A DNA stretch of 64,000 bases. It comes from Physcomitrium patens. Lineage: Eukaryota > Streptophyta > Bryopsida > Funariales > Funariaceae. Positions 61,531-64,000 of this stretch are shown here, piece after piece. A program made the position numbers and the translations under genes. The stretch is from NCBI RefSeq assembly GCF_000002425.4, contig NC_037256.1, forward strand, positions 11,360,941 to 11,424,940, given 5' to 3'. Under the pieces are notes generated by a model. The model ran no database searches and had not been told where the DNA came from. It saw only the letters and a program-made list of their open reading frames with translations. How positions within the stretch are numbered: position 1 is the stretch's first letter; the number at the start of each line of letters is the position of its first letter.

Positions 61531-62818
61531 GAATGACATATAAAGTTCTTAGCTAAGTTTTTGTCAATGTATTTCTTAAATATAGCCAACTCATTTTGTG
61601 ATAAGCTGTAGATTGATCCAAATAGTGGTTGAGTTTTTTCTTGCAAATCAATTGAACAATCATAGGATCAATGCTTTAGAAGAATATCTGCATTTTTTTT
61701 TAAAAAATAAAAACATCTTAGACATTTTGATATTTGCTAGGAATATTAATTCACATCTTTTCACCATAAAAAATGGATATAGCATATATAGCAAAAGATG
61801 ACCCTTCTTTTATTACATGCATAAAAGCTCTTATACCTACTAGTAAAGGTTTAGATGTATTAGACTTATGCATTTTTATTTAACTAATAAAATTTTAAAT
61901 CAAATTATAAAAAAAGTTATAAGGATTATACTTTTTCAATCATGATAATCCTAAAATAACCAAATTGAAAGGAGATCTTATCACATTAAATATTACTACG
62001 CTATTATGATCTTTTATTTGCTACATCTAAATGAACTGTCTCATAGATAACATTTCTAGAAAATAACAAATGACCATCTATGATTTCTACATGTATAGAT
62101 TTAGTTTTTTTAACTTGTAATATCTCTTATTTTTTGAGAATGTCTTTGTTTAAAAAATAAGCTAAGGCTCTTGAATCAAATAAAATAAAGATTTTATAAT
62201 TTTTGGATCCTAAAATTAAATCTTTTTTCTTATTTTATTTTAAAAAGTCAATTGTCACATGCAATAGCTTAAGTAATAAATTTCTCTAATAAATCTATTA
62301 TTTGTATTATCAACAACAAATCTTTGACATTATCTTTCAACACATATCAAAATTGATTGATAAAGGCTTTGTCATTCTAATCTATATTATAAACAAGATT
62401 TTAGAATTTAGTACTATATGTAATAGGTCATTGAGATCCTTGTTGTAGAAATATAAGCTTGGTCTTTGTTATCTTTTTTTTAATCATTTTTTCTAAATAT
62501 AGCCATAAATACTTCTAAGAATAAATTCAAATCATAGAGTAGTTATGAATTCTTTTCCATCAAAGGTGCAAATCAAGAAAGAATGCTTCTAGAGAGAAGT
62601 GTTCCAATGAATCCAACTTGAATACATCCATCAAGGTATTGAGAAGGATGCAACCTTAGATAGAGCTTTACTTGTTATAAAAACCTTCAAAATTTTGATC
62701 TTATTCCATTAAACTTCTCAAGCATACTTATCGTTGCTCTTCTTATATTAGTAGTAGTAAGACTTCTTAGATTTAGTTGTGACCTGGATCTACTTGTCTC
62801 TTTTAATTGTGTAACTTC

Positions 62819-63067
62819 TTAGCGCAAACTTTGAACTTCATTGTTGATTTCTTTCATAGACTTAGGAATAGTACCTCCATGATTCAAATTAGAAATTTGT
62901 GAGATTTTTACTCTTAGAGTGTTGATAAGCTTGTAAAAATCTATAATAGTTGTAAATCTATTTTCACTTCTATTGAGAATAGCATCCATAATCTTTTCTT
63001 CTATAAATAATTCAAAAAAATCAAAAAAATTAATTACAAGAGAATAATCTACAACTTCTAAAATCAA
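62819..63067 (-). pseudogene. gag-like remnant of the gypsy element
   Basis: An 82-codon open stretch lies just inside the 5' LTR, where gag belongs, with a hydrophilic C-terminus (PKSMKEINNEVQSLR). No diagnostic gag zinc knuckle is visible. The assignment is by position only. Confidence 0.4.
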
Positions 63068-63243
63068 ATAAAAATTTCCATAAAAAAAATCTACTTTTTT
63101 TAAGAAAAAAATTCATATTAAAAAATTAAATTATTTATTTAAAGATAGATAGTTTGAAACTTTCAAGATACAACAATAGAAATGACATAATCTACTTACT
63201 TCTAAAACAAGATAAGAACAATAAGTTAGTATTCTTATCAAAC

Positions 63244-63781
63244 TATAAAAGACATAAATCTTGAAGAAAATTACTTTTTTTAATATCCTCTTATGTCAAT
63301 CAAATAGATTAGAAATTTACTCAAAAATAATAATATATTAAATTAAAATAGCTATTATCAAAGACAAGAAGGCTAGAAAGTCTTGAAACAAGACTAAGCA
63401 CTAAAAAGGCATTGATAAGAATAAAGAAGACTTCTTTCTTGCCTCCATATATTCTATCTAACTAAGAATTGTATGGTAATATTCTATAGGACCTTCAATA
63501 TGTATTAACTTTGCAAGATATGTATTTTAACTTATAAATTTTTTTACATATATACCATATAGTTAGCTTATTTTATAAGCTACTAATATGTGTGACATGT
63601 GGTTAACTTATTGACCAACTTTTTAACCTTTCAATCAACTATAAATACATATAAAGTCAAAATTGCATCTATGAAGCTTTAAAGAAGCTTATTTAGAAGA
63701 TATTATGAAATTAATCTACTTTTATTTACTTCTATCTAATCATATAGATAACTATTGGAATAAATATGTATATTTGTGATA
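63244..63781 (-). repeat. 5' LTR of the gypsy element
   Basis: 538 bp homologous to the LTR at 56919-57457 and the solo LTR at 6232-6771. The ends are decayed (TATAA... and TGTGATA). Shared blocks include AGTCTTGAAACAAGACT and GCCTCCATATAT. Confidence 0.78.
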
Positions 63782-64000
63782 CTTTTTTAGCTTAGGAATT
63801 TCATAATCATTAAATACTTTAAAAAGCTATAAAGTCTCTCTTGTTGCAATAGCCAAAGCTATATAATTTATATATTTTGATAGAAGAGAAACTAATAATT
63901 AGTTCTTTCTTGACGAAGTGATAATTATGTCATTCGATATAAATGCATAATCATCTATTGAATGGTGTATTTTTATAAAACTTGCTTTAATTACATCATT
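63782..64000. other. AT-rich DNA beyond the LTR, possibly a second gypsy copy
   Basis: The first ~35 bases (CTTTTTTAGCTTAGGAAT...AATCATTA) resemble the internal sequence next to the other LTR at 57458-57505. This may therefore be the inside of another element of the same family sharing this LTR. No gene seen. Confidence 0.3.

Larger units (their letters stand above)
56919..63781 (-). mobile_element. degenerate Ty3/gypsy LTR retrotransposon
   Basis: About 6.9 kb between two related LTRs (56919-57457 and 63244-63781), read on the minus strand. Internal order is gag-like sequence near 62.8-63.1 kb, reverse transcriptase near 61.1-61.5 kb and integrase at 58.45-58.97 kb. The order RT before integrase, with the integrase zinc-finger and core motifs, identifies Ty3/gypsy. 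All coding parts carry stops and frameshifts, and the sequence is very AT-rich, so it cannot be autonomous. The LTRs differ substantially from each other, indicating an old insertion. A decayed primer-binding-like sequence (GTTTGATAAG in the element sense) adjoins the 5' LTR at 63243. Confidence 0.85.

Noticed and set aside
1-64000. CRISPR arrays, bacterial operons, ribosome binding sites, riboswitches
   Set aside because: Nothing of the kind was seen. The sequence is plainly nuclear plant DNA with spliceosomal introns.

Overview
The window looks like nuclear DNA of a moss, most likely Physcomitrium (Physcomitrella) or a close relative. Genes have many short introns with GT/AG borders. The proteins include a class II formin of the PTEN-like type, a PHR1-type MYB-CC factor and a land-plant TFIIIC large subunit. 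Compact, moderately GC genic islands alternate with very AT-rich blocks of decayed LTR retrotransposons. The species is an inference from this combination, not a database result.

Layout: (1) 1-2047, minus: 5' part of a class II formin that runs off the left edge. (2) About 3.6-7.6 kb: AT-rich, with a solo gypsy-type LTR (6232-6771) and a 283-bp tandem duplication (7072-7633). (3) 11347-15679, plus: a five-exon gene for a 1032-residue protein with an N-terminal coiled-coil repeat array, a von Willebrand A domain and a C-terminal alpha-kinase domain. This is the most unusual gene here. (4) 17826-18919, plus: a three-exon gene for an unrecognised 147-aa protein. (5) 19533-32281, minus: the 25-exon gene for the B-block-binding subunit of TFIIIC (about 2031 aa), whose exon phases I could join from end to end. 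(6) 33579-36034, plus: a three-exon FANCE homologue, divergent from TFIIIC. (7) 36.0-43.5 kb: very AT-rich, retroelement relics, no intact gene. (8) 45032-48705, plus: a six-exon MYB-CC (PHR/PHL-like) transcription factor. (9) 53626-55263, plus: an intron-less CDS for a class 3 lipase / PLA1-type acyl hydrolase with a plausible plastid-targeting extension and a 5'-UTR intron. (10) 56919-63781, minus: a degenerate Ty3/gypsy element between two LTRs of the same family as the solo LTR; sequence beyond its outer LTR suggests a second, adjacent element.

The genes do not form a pathway. They are ordinary housekeeping or regulatory loci: actin nucleation, Pol III transcription, DNA crosslink repair, phosphate-type regulation and lipid hydrolysis. 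The best candidate for an under-described system is the VWA/alpha-kinase gene, whose architecture recalls the Dictyostelium VwkA kinase and is not one I associate with flowering plants. Exon borders were read by eye from splice consensus, phase continuity and protein similarity; single-base errors are possible. No tRNA, rRNA or CRISPR array was seen.
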